Origin: Pseudomonas viridiflava | GTDB lineage: Bacteria > Pseudomonadota > Gammaproteobacteria > Pseudomonadales > Pseudomonadaceae | Direction: 5' to 3' | DNA length: 64,000 bases | Assembly (NCBI RefSeq): GCF_900601905.1 | Contig: NZ_UWFA01000416.1 | Span: forward strand, 558,001-622,000 | Shown: in pieces, positions 1 to 9,100 of the stretch | Layout of the letters: every line of letters begins with the position of its first letter | Numbering within the stretch: the first letter of the stretch is position 1 | Position numbers and translations under genes: made by a program | Notes under the pieces: model-generated | What the model saw: only the letters and a program-made list of their open reading frames with translations | Told to the model about the DNA's origin: nothing | Database searches by the model: none

Positions 1-91
1 GTATCTGTGTACGAGCCCTCGATGATAAGCAGGGCTAAAGTGGATGGCCCGTACGGCATAGCGTACAGTGGACTCATACGGAGATGGACTC

Positions 92-1009
92 ATGCGCAAA
101 CCAAACCTTACCGATGTATCGATCTTTGCTGTGGTGGTTGAAGCAGGGGGATTTCGTGCCGCTGCGCAAAAGCGCGGTCTTAGCGCTTCGTCACTGAGTG
201 ACTGCATACGGCGGCTGGAAAGCGACCTCGGCTTGCGTTTGCTCAATCGAACCACACGCAGCGTCACGCCGACGACCGCGGGCGAACGATTGCTTGAGCG
301 ACTGCGGCCAGCCTTACTGGAGATCGATGCGGCCTTCAATGATCTGGACGACGAAGCGCAGCGTCCGGTCGGCACGCTGAAGCTCAATGTACCGGTGCCT
401 GTGGCACGCTTCCTGTTGCCTGATCTGCTGGCGCGCTTTCTGCGGCTCTATCCAGGAGTCAATGTCGAAGTCGTCATGGAGAACACCTTGGTAGACGTCA
501 TCGCCGGAGGGTATGACGCCGGCGTACGCTACGAGGAGAGCCTGGCCAAGGACATGATCGCGGTGCCCATCGGCCCACGCCGACAGCGCTTCGTGGCGGC
601 GGCCGCCCCGCGTTATCTGGCCGAACGTGGCACGCCCTCTCAGCCTGCGGATTTGCTCAACCACGACATGCTTGGCCATCGGTTCGAGAGCGGAAAAGTA
701 GGCGTGTTTGAATTCGAAAAAGACGGCCACGTTGTGCGCGTACCGCCCCGAGGGCAAATGCTGACGTCATCGCACGATCTGAAGATTCACTCGGCCATCA
801 ACGGACTGGGCGTCGTCTATACCTTTGAGGACTTTTTGCGTGAGCCGCTTTCCGATGGGCGCCTCGTGCCGATTCTCGAGGACTGGTGGCAAGCATTCGA
901 CGGTCCCTATTTTTACTATCACGGGCGCCGTCACATGCCATCGCCGCTCAGGGCATTCGTCGACTTTCTAAGGGCTGAAGCGGAGAACGGTCAGGCAATC
1001 ATCACTTGA
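92..1009 (+). CDS. LysR-family transcriptional regulator
   Basis: Cytoplasmic DNA-binding activator or repressor of the LysR type, about 305 residues, the usual family length. The N-terminal winged helix-turn-helix is clear (GGFRAAAQKRGLSASSLSD, then the RLE..LG.RLLNRTTR signature) and is followed by a periplasmic-binding-protein-like effector domain starting near GTLKLNVPVPVARFLLP. It resembles the subgroup that pairs with oxidoreductases. A longer frame opens at a GTG at 68, but the ATG at 92 has a GGAGA ribosome binding site (80-84) at good spacing and gives the standard N-terminus. The 3' end overlaps the convergent SnoaL-like gene by 8 bp. The target is unknown. Confidence 0.9.
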   Translation: MRKPNLTDVSIFAVVVEAGGFRAAAQKRGLSASSLSDCIRRLESDLGLRLLNRTTRSVTPTTAGERLLERLRPALLEIDAAFNDLDDEAQRPVGTLKLNVPVPVARFLLPDLLARFLRLYPGVNVEVVMENTLVDVIAGGYDAGVRYEESLAKDMIAVPIGPRRQRFVAAAAPRYLAERGTPSQPADLLNHDMLGHRFESGKVGVFEFEKDGHVVRVPPRGQMLTSSHDLKIHSAINGLGVVYTFEDFLREPLSDGRLVPILEDWWQAFDGPYFYYHGRRHMPSPLRAFVDFLRAEAENGQAIIT

Positions 1010-1520
1010 TCGCAGGTGCAGGAATACGCCGCAGTACGTCGTCGTAAGGCACAAGGTCGAGGAAGGCCGTGACCTCGAACGCTTTACCGTTTCGCATGTG
1101 AAACACCCAGGCGTAGCTATTGGCGTAAGCCTTCCCGTCACGGGCTACGGCGGCGCCGTCCCATTGAACGATCACATGATCGCCGTCCGCCCAGATTTGC
1201 TTGCTGACAGGTCGTACAGGGGTGGATAAGCGAGATACAAATGGCCGTACAGCACGCTCAACGAAGGCTTGCGAGCCCTTATAGACACCCGCGCTGGGGC
1301 CCGAGCCCTTGATTGTCCAGACAACGTCTGGCGACAGTATCTCGGTGAAGAACGACGTCCCACCAGCGGCCCAGCGATCAAACGCTTGCGTCACGAGTTG
1401 CTTGTTGCGTACATCGGTGGGCAAATCAGCGTTAGCAGCGCTCGACAAAACAGCCATGCCAAACAGTGTCACTAGCGCAAAGGCGGCTGAACGAATCGTT
1501 TGATAATTTGATAGGCACAT
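1002..1520 (-). CDS. secreted SnoaL/NTF2-like protein
   Basis: Predicted exported protein of about 172 residues. It has a Sec signal peptide (hydrophobic core AAFALVTLFGMAVLSSA, cleavage likely after ANA) and then an NTF2/SnoaL-like alpha-beta cone (NKQLVTQAFDRWAAGG, later VVWTIKGSGPSAGVYKG and AYANSYAWVFHMRNGK). This fold binds or modifies small hydrophobic molecules, but no specific activity can be assigned. A start further upstream is possible (1616); the ATG at 1520 places the signal peptide correctly and has a purine-rich AGAGG upstream. It lies divergent from the broken AraC gene at 1786, which may once have controlled it. Confidence 0.75.
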   Translation of the reverse strand: MCLSNYQTIRSAAFALVTLFGMAVLSSAANADLPTDVRNKQLVTQAFDRWAAGGTSFFTEILSPDVVWTIKGSGPSAGVYKGSQAFVERAVRPFVSRLSTPVRPVSKQIWADGDHVIVQWDGAAVARDGKAYANSYAWVFHMRNGKAFEVTAFLDLVPYDDVLRRIPAPAIK

Positions 1521-1785
1521 GCGGAGAAGCCTCTTGGATGAGTTGTATGGCTGTGCGAGCTTCCTGCCATCCTGGAGCCAACGGTCTTGTGGCCAAGTGC
1601 GAGTGAAAAAACGCATACCTGATCATCGAGCATGACGACCGCTGTGATGGACAAACTCTCGCGCCTGAATAATCAGTCTGCCTTCAAGGTGCGCCGACGC
1701 GTAGCTGGATTGTCCTGTTTTCTTGCACGATTATCCGATAGGGTCGATGCCCAAGTACCGTCATAGGGACTGTCGAGGAACACGG

Positions 1786-2683
1786 ATGGAATCTCTGGAG
1801 ATGCTGGTCGATCTCATCACCCGTCACACCCCTGCTGACGGAATGCATCGAACAGCGATTGCTGGCGTCAGCCTGGTTCGCTCGGGCACACCCACGATGG
1901 CGATGCCTGTTGTCTATGAGCCAACGCTGTGCCTCATCGCCCAAGGCCGCAAACGCTTGGTAGCCGGGACGACATCGTATGTCTATGACGCGGCAACCTA
2001 CCTCGTGGCATCGGTGGGCGTACCCGTGATGGGCTCTGTCATTGAGGCGAGTGAATCGGCGCCCTACCTGTGTCTGGTACTCAATCTGGACATAGCCGTG
2101 TTGAGCGATCTGACCTTGCGACATCCGGAACCGCAAGACAAAAGCAATCTGCCTGCTTCGGGCATAGAACTTAACGACACAACCCCAGAATTGCTGGACG
2201 CTGCGGTAAGGCTCTGCAGGCTGCTGGACACGCCTGACGATGTCGCGGCACTGGCTCCGCTAGTGGTCCGCGAAATTCTGTACAGGCTTTTGAACAGTCG
2301 AGGAAACGGGGTGGTTCGACAGATGGCAAAAGCAGATAGCCGTCTGAACCAGATCGCCAAGGCCATTGCCTGGCTACGCACTCATTACAGAGAAACCTGC
2401 CGGATAGGGGCTATCGCTGATATTGCCGGCATGAGCCGCTCTACATTCCACGCACACTTCAAAGCGGTCACCTCCATGAGCCCACTGGAATTTTGCAGCC
2501 AGTTGCGACTTCAGGAAGCGCGGCGGCTGATGGTGGCCGAATCGGTTGACGCCGCAAGCGCAGGACCAAGTGGGCTACGCAAGCCCCTCGCAGTTCAGTA
2601 GGCAATACGTCCGTCTGTTCGGCCTGTCACCCGCCAGGGATGCCAGCAGGCTGCGCAATACGACTGACATGTTCAAGCGCTGA
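1786..2683 (+). pseudogene. AraC-family regulator with a C-terminal frameshift
   Basis: AraC-type regulator with an AraC_N effector domain (VVYEPTLCLIAQGRKRL) and a C-terminal double helix-turn-helix. The start is the ATG at 1786 with GAGGAA at 1775-1780. The open frame reads through the first HTH and into the second as far as DAASAG, then runs into PSGLRKPLAVQ and stops at 2601. In another frame the lost second-HTH sequence continues from about 2566 (QVGYASPSQFSRQYVRLFG) to a stop at 2683. Comparing codons suggests a 2-nt deletion near 2564-2566. Without the second HTH the product should not bind DNA normally. Either a real pseudogene or a sequencing error. Confidence 0.8.
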
Positions 2684-2785
2684 TGAGGGCTTGAGCAAGT
2701 CGCTGTCAGTGGCTAGGCCGGCAGAGGCCCGGACGTGCGGTATGAATCGACCAGTGCATCGGAAAGCGAGATATCCGAGCGACTT

Positions 2786-3129
2786 CTAGCAAAGAGCTGG
2801 GCACTGAGAATAGCTGCGAAAATTGCACGTACTCTGGATGCGATAGCCACCACAGATGACCAGAAAATTCAGCGCCTGAAGATCTGCCAGATCGAGACGC
2901 GTATCGGGCCTGATGACCAGCCCCAAATCGCTTGTTACTTCCATGTCATGCAGGGCGAATGTACGGGAGACGAAAAGCCCGGGACGCACAGATTCGCCGT
3001 TATGATCGTGTCGAGCGCCTGGGTGAATGCCGGTAAAGAGAAATGTTCAAGCAGAAGAAATCCCGCCCGGTCTTGTGCGCGAGGGACGCGATCCGGCCCC
3101 TCCACATAACGCAGATTCTTGCCCTTCAT
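2786..3129 (-). pseudogene. Remnant of a GlxA-type (DJ-1/PfpI plus AraC) regulator
   Basis: Only the N-terminal part of a GlxA-family regulator is left. From the ATG at 3129 the frame reads FLLLEHFSLPAFTQALDT, typical of the DJ-1/PfpI-like domain of these proteins. Near 2989 the frame changes: adding one G restores N-L-V-R-P-G and the next frame continues with LFVSRTFALHDMEVTSD and ALNFLVICGGYR. After about 2840 the similarity ends and the rest of the domain and the whole AraC DNA-binding half are missing. The piece is therefore truncated as well as frameshifted. The family call rests on motif recognition. Confidence 0.6.
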
Positions 3130-3572
3130 GCCTTCACTGAACTGCCGCCGTTCGATCATGCTCGACTCATTATTTTCTGTTCTTTTTCCCGATGGACATC
3201 ATTGCGGCGTACGAAAACCTATCGCGTGGTGCGCGCAGCGCTCTCTACAAAAGCACCTTAGCACCTGGCGCTGCACAATTAGGCGAAGCATGGACTTCGC
3301 GTACACTAACGTTATGCCTGAGCCAATGCACTAACGAACAGCTCGTAGCGTGCTTGTGGAGGTATTGGGGGGGGGACACGCAACTAGCACGGTTGAAGTT
3401 ACAAGCGCCAGCTAAGTGCAGCGTGAGTACCCCACCAGTTAAAAGAAAACTGATGCTCTGGCGACTCCTGAAGTGTCTGGCATTTCTTTCTTCATCTGTT
3501 CCGGCACATGGTTGAAGGTCTAGCCTGTAGCGTGCAGGATCGGGTTGGATGGTACAGCGGTTCTTACATCCA
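3130..3572. other. Stretch of about 440 bp without a supported gene
   Basis: No convincing coding signal on either strand; open frames here are short and out of frame with each other. The G-run at 3367-3374 and the remnant to the left suggest eroded DNA. A weak hint of a transposase-like N-terminus (MDIIAAYENL at 3192) could not be extended. Confidence 0.5.
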
Positions 3573-4352
3573 TCAACTTGATCTAGAAATTGCCTCTTTG
3601 CTAACCAGTGTCTGCGCTCGCACATATTGGCCTGGCGTAACACCCATAATCCGACGGAACATGGCAATGAAAGCACTAATATTTTCGTAGCCAAGCTCAA
3701 TCGCCGTTGTCGTCACTGACATCCCCTCGACCAATAGTTGAATAGCGCGCAACGTGCGTGCACGTTGTCGCCATTCAGAAAAACTAAAACCGGTTTCAGC
3801 GACCAGACGCCGGGCAAGTGTTCTAGGTGCCATACCTGACCAAGCAGCCCAATCCTCAAGTGATCTATTGTCATCAAGCTGAGCAAGTATCGCATCGGTG
3901 ATACGCCTCAAGCGCGGGTCATTAGGGTGCGTCAGACCGATGGGTTCAGCGGGTGAGGTAGAAATTTCATCCAAGATGACTGCTGCAACCCGCGACTCCA
4001 TTTCGTTGCGGGGTGGTTGTCCCCACGACGCAGCGCGGCTTACCGCTTCGCGCAGCAAACTGCTGACCCTAAATGTGCATGGCATTTGATGCAGGATCCC
4101 GCACTCTTGCTCCGCGATATAGACCATCGCTCCTGCAAAAGCGCCATGTGACATCATCGCGTGTGCGACACGGGGAGGTATCCAAATGGCATGGGTAGCC
4201 GGCACTACCCATGAGCCGCCGTCAGTGCTGACGGAAAGCAGGCCGGCAAGGCTTGCGATTAGTTGGCCTGTTGCATGAGTGTGGGGCGCCGTTTCGCGGA
4301 TCGCCCGGTCGCGTTGCTCTATCGCCAACAGTGGCATAATCGCGAGGTTCAT
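3573..4352 (-). CDS. AraC-family transcriptional regulator (cupin plus HTH)
   Basis: About 259 residues, the short AraC form: an N-terminal cupin/arabinose-binding-like domain (HTHATGQLIASLAGLLSV, then WVVPATHAIWIPPRVAH) and a C-terminal HTH_18 (SLEDWAAWSGMAPRTLARRL and YENISAFIAMFRRIMGVTPGQY). This architecture matches NimR/YdeC-like repressors, which often control adjacent efflux genes. Here the divergent neighbours are a possible short lipoprotein and a VOC protein, plausible targets. No good ribosome binding site is visible before the ATG at 4352, so the start is uncertain by a few codons. Both HTH motifs are intact, unlike the AraC gene at 1786. Confidence 0.88.
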   Translation of the reverse strand: MNLAIMPLLAIEQRDRAIRETAPHTHATGQLIASLAGLLSVSTDGGSWVVPATHAIWIPPRVAHAMMSHGAFAGAMVYIAEQECGILHQMPCTFRVSSLLREAVSRAASWGQPPRNEMESRVAAVILDEISTSPAEPIGLTHPNDPRLRRITDAILAQLDDNRSLEDWAAWSGMAPRTLARRLVAETGFSFSEWRQRARTLRAIQLLVEGMSVTTTAIELGYENISAFIAMFRRIMGVTPGQYVRAQTLVSKEAISRSS

Positions 4353-4439
4353 GGCTGGTTTACGTTATCCAATGTCATATCCGAGGTAGCCATATCCTGA
4401 ATGCCTAATGCAGAATAAGACCGGTTAGAGGAATACTCA

Positions 4440-4574
4440 ATGTCTAAAAATCGCAAATGTTGCTTCTCTTGGATTGGCCTGATTATGCGTACCTCTCACA
4501 CATTTATTTTCTGTGTTTTGGCCGTAACAGCTGGATGCGCAAGCTCACCTCCCTATTTGGCCGTGAACCTTTAA
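4440..4574 (+). CDS. Possible very small lipoprotein or exported peptide
   Basis: A 44-codon frame starting at ATG 4440 behind an AGAGGAA ribosome binding site. The product has a basic, Cys-rich beginning, a hydrophobic stretch (FIFCVLAVTAGC) and then ASSPPYLAVNL, resembling a lipoprotein signal peptide, although Thr at the -3 position is atypical. It ends 10 nt before the VOC gene, so the two may be co-transcribed. It could also be a truncated remnant of a longer lipoprotein, or not translated at all. Confidence 0.3.
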   Translation: MSKNRKCCFSWIGLIMRTSHTFIFCVLAVTAGCASSPPYLAVNL

Positions 4575-4584
4575 GGATCATTTG

Positions 4585-5043
4585 ATGAATTCTAACCACA
4601 TGGTGCATGCCGTCGATCATATTGGCTTCACAGTCAGTTCATTGGAAGAAGCCATTCGCTTCTGGACGATTGGACTTGGGTTCACTCTTGAGCGTCAGTC
4701 GGAAATGGGCGGATCATTCATTTTGCAAGTAACCGGCACCGCCGATCCGAGCGTGCGAACGGCGATAGTCAAAGGCCCGGATGGCAGCCGAGTAGAGTTG
4801 CTGGAATATTCGCAGGGTGACCGCCACGGTATCACTCCACCTACGGCATCAGCGATTGGTTCAGCGCATTTGGCATTGAGAGTGCAAGACATATACGCCG
4901 TACTCGAACGCATTGAACAAGCAGGCTGGAAAGCCAGAGGCATGCCTCAAGCGATTCCCGCAGGCCCACGCAAGGGAACTCTAGTTGTATATGTGACCGG
5001 GCCAGATCATATCACTCTGGAACTGATGCAGGCTAATGAGTAG
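4585..5043 (+). CDS. VOC-family (glyoxalase/bleomycin-resistance fold) protein
   Basis: About 152 residues built from two betaalphabetabetabeta modules typical of the vicinal-oxygen-chelate superfamily (VDHIGFTVSSLEEAIRFW near the N-terminus, SAHLALRVQDIYAVLERIEQ in the middle, PDHITLELMQ at the end). His and Glu residues at the expected metal-binding strands are present (DHIGF, VELLE, AHLAL, ITLEL). Members include glyoxalases, dioxygenases and drug-binding proteins; the substrate here cannot be read. The ATG at 4585 has AAGGA at 4573-4577 and is preferred over a TTG one codon earlier. Confidence 0.85.
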   Translation: MNSNHMVHAVDHIGFTVSSLEEAIRFWTIGLGFTLERQSEMGGSFILQVTGTADPSVRTAIVKGPDGSRVELLEYSQGDRHGITPPTASAIGSAHLALRVQDIYAVLERIEQAGWKARGMPQAIPAGPRKGTLVVYVTGPDHITLELMQANE

Positions 5044-5434
5044 CTTCCTGCCGAAGGCTGTTAAGCTTATTTCCCTAAAGCAATTACTTAAAGCGCTCTC
5101 CGTCGCGTATGACGTCTCATGGCAAACATAAAGATCATCAACTTGAAGTATACAGCTGGCGTAATCATACACTTCGCCGGCCACATAAAATTTGGATTTC
5201 CTTTCTGGCACTCCACTGCGCAGATCGAAAAGCTAAAGCCCTGTTAGTGCGCTAGAGCGCAGAAATTAACGCGTAAAGGCGCAAATCTTAAATTACCGCC
5301 ATATAGGATCTATCAATGACTGCTTTTGGCGGCGGACATTCCCGAATTAGCAGCTTCTAGCCTTTCGTCTCTATTGCGAACATCCGCGCTCCCAGGCGTT
5401 TGCTCTCCATCTTATGCTGCAAACCTGAGCGATT
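5044..5434. other. Intergenic stretch of about 390 bp, no gene seen
   Basis: AT-richer sequence between the VOC gene and the 3' end of the GNAT gene. Open frames are short with no family resemblance or ribosome binding site. No terminator with a T-run was recognised. Confidence 0.5.
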
Positions 5435-5893
5435 TCAAAGATCCCGCAGCATCAATCGCTGCTCCTTACCCCACGCCCGAAAAAACTCCTGCACCTGCCA
5501 TCCACGCTTGGCGTAGTAGTCGCTGCGATCATAGGTGTGCAAGTACAACCGCGTGGTGCCGTTGGCCTTTGCGGCGTCGCAGATGCCTTCTATCAATTGT
5601 TCCGCCAACCCTCGCTTCCTTGCCTGCGGGGCGATAAAGACGCAGGCTAGCCAGGGCCCCAGCTCCGGGCGTTCGGGCAAGTCGCTGGCGGCAAGTGCAG
5701 CGCCGCCAAGTAGCTGGTCATTCTCTAGGGCGATCAGACATTGCCAATCACCGTTGCCTTGGCCTTCCGCGAATTCGCGTCGCCAATCGGCCAATGGCTG
5801 CTCAGCAAACTCGTATGCGAACTGCTGATGCAGCCAATGCGCCAGGGTGTCGCTGTATTGCATATGGTCACGCAGCCAAACCAGGCGGGTCAT
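5435..5893 (-). CDS. GNAT-family N-acetyltransferase
   Basis: Cytoplasmic acyltransferase of about 152 residues with the single GNAT fold. The acetyl-CoA binding loop lies at LACVFIAPQARKRGLAEQLIEG (an R-K-R-G-L variant of the Q/RxxGxG/A motif), preceded by the beta strand CLIALENDQLLGGAAL and followed by TTRLYLHTYDRSDYYAKRGW, where a Tyr is suitably placed to protonate the leaving thiol. The substrate is unknown. The gene stands alone between two gene-poor stretches. Confidence 0.88.
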   Translation of the reverse strand: MTRLVWLRDHMQYSDTLAHWLHQQFAYEFAEQPLADWRREFAEGQGNGDWQCLIALENDQLLGGAALAASDLPERPELGPWLACVFIAPQARKRGLAEQLIEGICDAAKANGTTRLYLHTYDRSDYYAKRGWQVQEFFRAWGKEQRLMLRDL

Positions 5894-6420
5894 GTGAGAG
5901 TCTTCCTTGTTTTTGGATCAGTACGCGTATGTGGCCGCAAGGAGGGAATAGGGTCAAGCGCAACGGTGAAAAGGTGAAAAGGTGACTGAAACGGTGACAG
6001 ATTTTTTCCGGAATGACCGCTTCCGGCCAGAAGCAGTCGCTCGACGACCTCCTAGTGAAATGCTAACTTCGGGCTAATTTTTGATTGTCTCCTCTGTGTC
6101 GGGCGCTCCGTAGAGCGACACTGGCCCAGGTTGGATACGCAAGCAATTGCAATCGACGCATAGCATTTATCGACCGTCGTCGCGACCTAGTAGCCATGAC
6201 TTGTGCAACATGCCGCTTTCATTAACAGCTTTATTCACACCTGAATGAGTGGACCCAACATAGACCAGTGAAAAAAATTAAGCTCTATCGTCCGGTTGTC
6301 ACGCGCGGGAATGCTCTCATTCGGCTGTTAAAGCAAGCACTTGTCAAGGTTAAGGAATTGGGCAGGAGGAGGTCCGATGCGGCGCTCGGGGCAGCATCGG
6401 ACGCGAGCGTCTTAGAGGTT
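5894..6420. other. Gene-free stretch of about 530 bp with degenerate repeat words
   Basis: No supported gene. A 62-codon frame (6268-6456) begins at a GTG, resembles nothing and runs into the dehydrogenase gene. The words CTTCCGGCCAGAAGC (about 6018) and AATGAGTGGAC (about 6244) recur in related forms at about 12,430 and 10,768, suggesting worn copies of an intergenic repeat. Confidence 0.45.
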
Positions 6421-7590
6421 TTAAGGCTTAAAGACAGCGCGCAGGCAGTGCTCTGATTTTTCCTTGAACATCATGTAGCCCTCCGGTGCGTCTTCGAGGC
6501 TCATGGGGTGGGTGAGCAGGTAGGAAGGGTCGAGTTCACCTTTCTGAATGTATTCAAACAGTGTGTTCGCGTAGCGCTGGCCAGGCTGCTGCCCTGACTT
6601 AAGGGTCAGTGCCTTGTTGACAATTGCGCCCATCGGGAACTTGTCTAACAGGCCCCCGTACACCCCGACCACGGAAACGGTTCCACCTTTGCGGCAGGCA
6701 CGAATGGCTTGCCGGAGCACGGTGCCGCGTTCAGTGTGCAAGCGCAGCATCTGTTTGGCCTTGTCGTAGGCGTAATCCATCTCTGTGCCGTGGGCTTCCA
6801 TGCCGACGCAGTCGATGCATCGATCGGGGCCGCGTCCTCCTGTCAGTTCCAGCAGAGCCTCATGCACGTTGGTCTCTTCATAATTGATGGTGATCGCTTT
6901 GCCATGCTCTCGGGCCAGGCGCAGCCGGTCGGGGTACCTATCGATGGCAATGACACGCTCGGCGCCCAGGAGGTAGGCACTGCAGATCGCCATCTGGCCT
7001 ACGCCGCCGCAACCCCATACGGCAACCGTGTCGCCCGGTCGAATGTCGGCGTTGTCCGCAGCGAAATAGCCGGTCGGTGCTGCATCGGAGACAAAAACAG
7101 CCTGCTCATCACTCACTCCTTCGGGCACTTTGAACAGGTTCACATCGGCGTAGGGCACCCGGATATAGGTCGCATGGCTGCCCGGGTAGCCACCGAACGC
7201 GTGGCTGTAGCCGATAATCCCGCAGCACGGCTGACCGTAAGCAATATCAGTAGCAGAGGGATTGGGGTTGGAGTTATCGCAGCAGGAAAAGTCCGAACGC
7301 TGACAATGTTCGCAGTTACCGCACCCAATGATGGAAATGGTGATGACCTTGTCGCCTTTCGACAGCCCGTTAACGCTTGGTCCAATCTCGACGATCTCGC
7401 CCATGAACTCGTGCCCAATGATGTCCCCAGGCTTCATGGCGGGTACGTAGCCGCCCAGTAAGTGCAGGTCGGAGCCGCATACAGATGACAGCGTGACGCG
7501 AATAATGGCGTCGCGCGGATTAAGGATCGAGGGGTCGGCAACGTTGTCCACCTGAAGACGATTAGGCCCTTGCCAAGTCAGTGCGCGCAT
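6421..7590 (-). CDS. Zinc-dependent alcohol dehydrogenase, formaldehyde-dehydrogenase-like
   Basis: Medium-chain dehydrogenase of 389 residues. It has the catalytic-zinc motif CGSDLHLLGG and GHEFMGEIVEIG, a structural-zinc loop (CGNCEHCQRSDFSCCDN) and a Rossmann dinucleotide-binding site (VAVWGCGGVGQMA). The long form with an insert around YGQPCCGIIGYSHAFGG matches the glutathione-independent formaldehyde dehydrogenase-like or threonine-dehydrogenase-like group common in Pseudomonas. It probably oxidises a small alcohol or aldehyde adduct with NAD. It follows the SRPBCC gene with a TGATG junction, so both are read from one transcript. Confidence 0.9.
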   Translation of the reverse strand: MRALTWQGPNRLQVDNVADPSILNPRDAIIRVTLSSVCGSDLHLLGGYVPAMKPGDIIGHEFMGEIVEIGPSVNGLSKGDKVITISIIGCGNCEHCQRSDFSCCDNSNPNPSATDIAYGQPCCGIIGYSHAFGGYPGSHATYIRVPYADVNLFKVPEGVSDEQAVFVSDAAPTGYFAADNADIRPGDTVAVWGCGGVGQMAICSAYLLGAERVIAIDRYPDRLRLAREHGKAITINYEETNVHEALLELTGGRGPDRCIDCVGMEAHGTEMDYAYDKAKQMLRLHTERGTVLRQAIRACRKGGTVSVVGVYGGLLDKFPMGAIVNKALTLKSGQQPGQRYANTLFEYIQKGELDPSYLLTHPMSLEDAPEGYMMFKEKSEHCLRAVFKP

Positions 7591-8432
7591 CAGACCACCC
7601 CCCGTTCAACGGCTACGCCGGTTTTTGTCGAATCCGGACCGTGAGAGAAGGCACCCTCGTTTTCCGGTTCTCCGTGCAAATAGAAAAAATCATTGTCGTC
7701 ATCAGGGCGTAGCCGTGACGTGGAGACTTCTCCCGTCTCCATCTGCTGTTTGACTGCCTGCAAGGCATTCAACAGCGCTTTGTCCGAAAACGCGCTGATT
7801 GCCGTGGCGATGCCATAGCCGATCTTGCCGAACGATGGCTTGCACACCACCACCGCCTTGACCTGAGTGCCGCGACCACCGGGGGCTTCGCTCAGATGCA
7901 CCGAGACGTCGTGCTGCCATCGGCTGCCTTCGGGCGTGTGCCACTGCAACTCGTCTGGCGTTTCGGTTGGGACGCTGATCAGCGTCCATTGAAGCTTGCG
8001 ACCGACCGGTGCGCGAACGGTCCAGCAGGTTCGGTCAGGGCCGAGCGACTCGACGCTTTCTACCCAGCGCAGCAGCGCGCCGACCTTCTCGGGTTGAGCG
8101 AGGAAATCCCTGACTTCGTCCAGCGGGCGGCTGATGGTCACGCTTCGGCTCAACGCCTCGCTGATAGGCCAGTCGTGCTCGGCGCTGAAGCGCTGCTCGA
8201 AGGGGGTCGGTGTCAAGGCATGCTTCAGTGCGCAATGCCCTGTTGCTGCGCGCAATACCCCATAGGCACCGACAACGATCTGCAAAATCCCTCCCAGTCC
8301 GCCACGCCGCAGCCCGTTCGCTACGAGCGCTGTGCCGGCTGCCAGCGAGAGGGTGCGTTCCATGGAGGTCATGGTGCCTGGAAGGGCGGCCTGTTTCGAT
8401 GTGTGCGTAGCGATTAATGGTTGTTCAGACAT
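7590..8432 (-). CDS. SRPBCC/polyketide-cyclase-like protein with membrane segment
   Basis: About 280 residues. The N-terminal part (TLSLAAGTALVANGLRRG and GILQIVVGAYGVLRAATG) looks like two transmembrane segments of the DUF2892/YgaP type. The rest is a START-like SRPBCC lipid-binding domain (VTISRPLDEVRDFLAQPEKV, later VSVHLSEAPGGRGTQVKAV). The family is often found beside zinc dehydrogenases; the function is not established. Of several in-frame ATGs the one at 8432 has AAGGA about 9 nt upstream. The stop codon overlaps the ATG of the dehydrogenase (TGATG), indicating translational coupling. Confidence 0.8.
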   Translation of the reverse strand: MSEQPLIATHTSKQAALPGTMTSMERTLSLAAGTALVANGLRRGGLGGILQIVVGAYGVLRAATGHCALKHALTPTPFEQRFSAEHDWPISEALSRSVTISRPLDEVRDFLAQPEKVGALLRWVESVESLGPDRTCWTVRAPVGRKLQWTLISVPTETPDELQWHTPEGSRWQHDVSVHLSEAPGGRGTQVKAVVVCKPSFGKIGYGIATAISAFSDKALLNALQAVKQQMETGEVSTSRLRPDDDNDFFYLHGEPENEGAFSHGPDSTKTGVAVERGVV

Positions 8433-8793
8433 ATCAAGCATCCTTGGGTCATGAACGCAGCGAAGCAGGCGTGTGCTGTCCACAATCAACAGTTTCCGGG
8501 CGGCCTATGTCGCTGAGCTCCGGTTAACGTTTGGCGTACGCAACGGGCTCCAGCAACGTTGAGTTGATGGAGTTGAAGAAGAGGCAAGCGCCCGCCAGTC
8601 TTAGAGATAGAAGAGTCGATGCGCTGTATGGTTCAGCACACGCAAGCCGTCGTCAGATGAACGGCGGCACGCACTTCCTGGCGCTAATTTCGGTCGCTTC
8701 CGCTTGGCACTATCGATGCTGCCGGGGCGATGAATAAATACGCCGAACAGACGCATGCGCCAGTACGTCGAATCTCTATCAAGACGGAGGTTT
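8433..8793. other. Intergenic stretch of about 360 bp
   Basis: Carries the upstream region of the SRPBCC-dehydrogenase operon on the minus strand and of the DUF1652 gene on the plus strand. No gene, clear promoter or inverted repeat was recognised. Confidence 0.45.
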
Positions 8794-9054
8794 ATGAGCG
8801 TCACATTTTCCACACTCGAAATACGCTATCTGATAGAGCGCACGTTACTCCGAGATGTCTGCACCTGCGAGTGCATGGACGGGCGGACGGTAAACCTGAC
8901 GCTTCACAAACTGGACGACCCCGAACTAAGGGTCGTATTGAATAGAATTCCGTTGGAGTCTCTGCAATCGAGCCGCGCCCTGGCCAACGTGATTGGCGAA
9001 GCGCGCTATCTGGTGATGCAAATCGCAACGCAACGGCATCGGGTCTACGGTTAA
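8794..9054 (+). CDS. DUF1652-family protein
   Basis: Small cytoplasmic protein of 86 residues. The opening (MSVTFSTLEIRYLIERTLL, followed by a Cys-rich CTCECMDGRTVNLTL) matches the DUF1652 pattern of pseudomonads, whose members begin with an S-LE-RH-IE-AFLP-like helix and a C-C-C strand. The function is unknown. The start is set by GGAGG at 8786-8790, three bases before the ATG; an in-frame ATG at 8755 is less likely. Monocistronic, convergent with the CheB remnant. Confidence 0.75.
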   Translation: MSVTFSTLEIRYLIERTLLRDVCTCECMDGRTVNLTLHKLDDPELRVVLNRIPLESLQSSRALANVIGEARYLVMQIATQRHRVYG

Positions 9055-9100
9055 TGTGCGCCGCTGAGTAAGCGGGTGATTGAAGCGGGATGGTCAAACT

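Noticed and set aside
3192..3515. Possible transposase N-terminus (MDIIAAYENL)
   Set aside because: The similarity cannot be extended beyond about 10 residues and no terminal inverted repeats or partner gene were found.
6268..6456. 62-codon open frame upstream of the dehydrogenase 3' end
   Set aside because: Starts with GTG without a ribosome binding site, has no similarity and overlaps the end of a secure gene.
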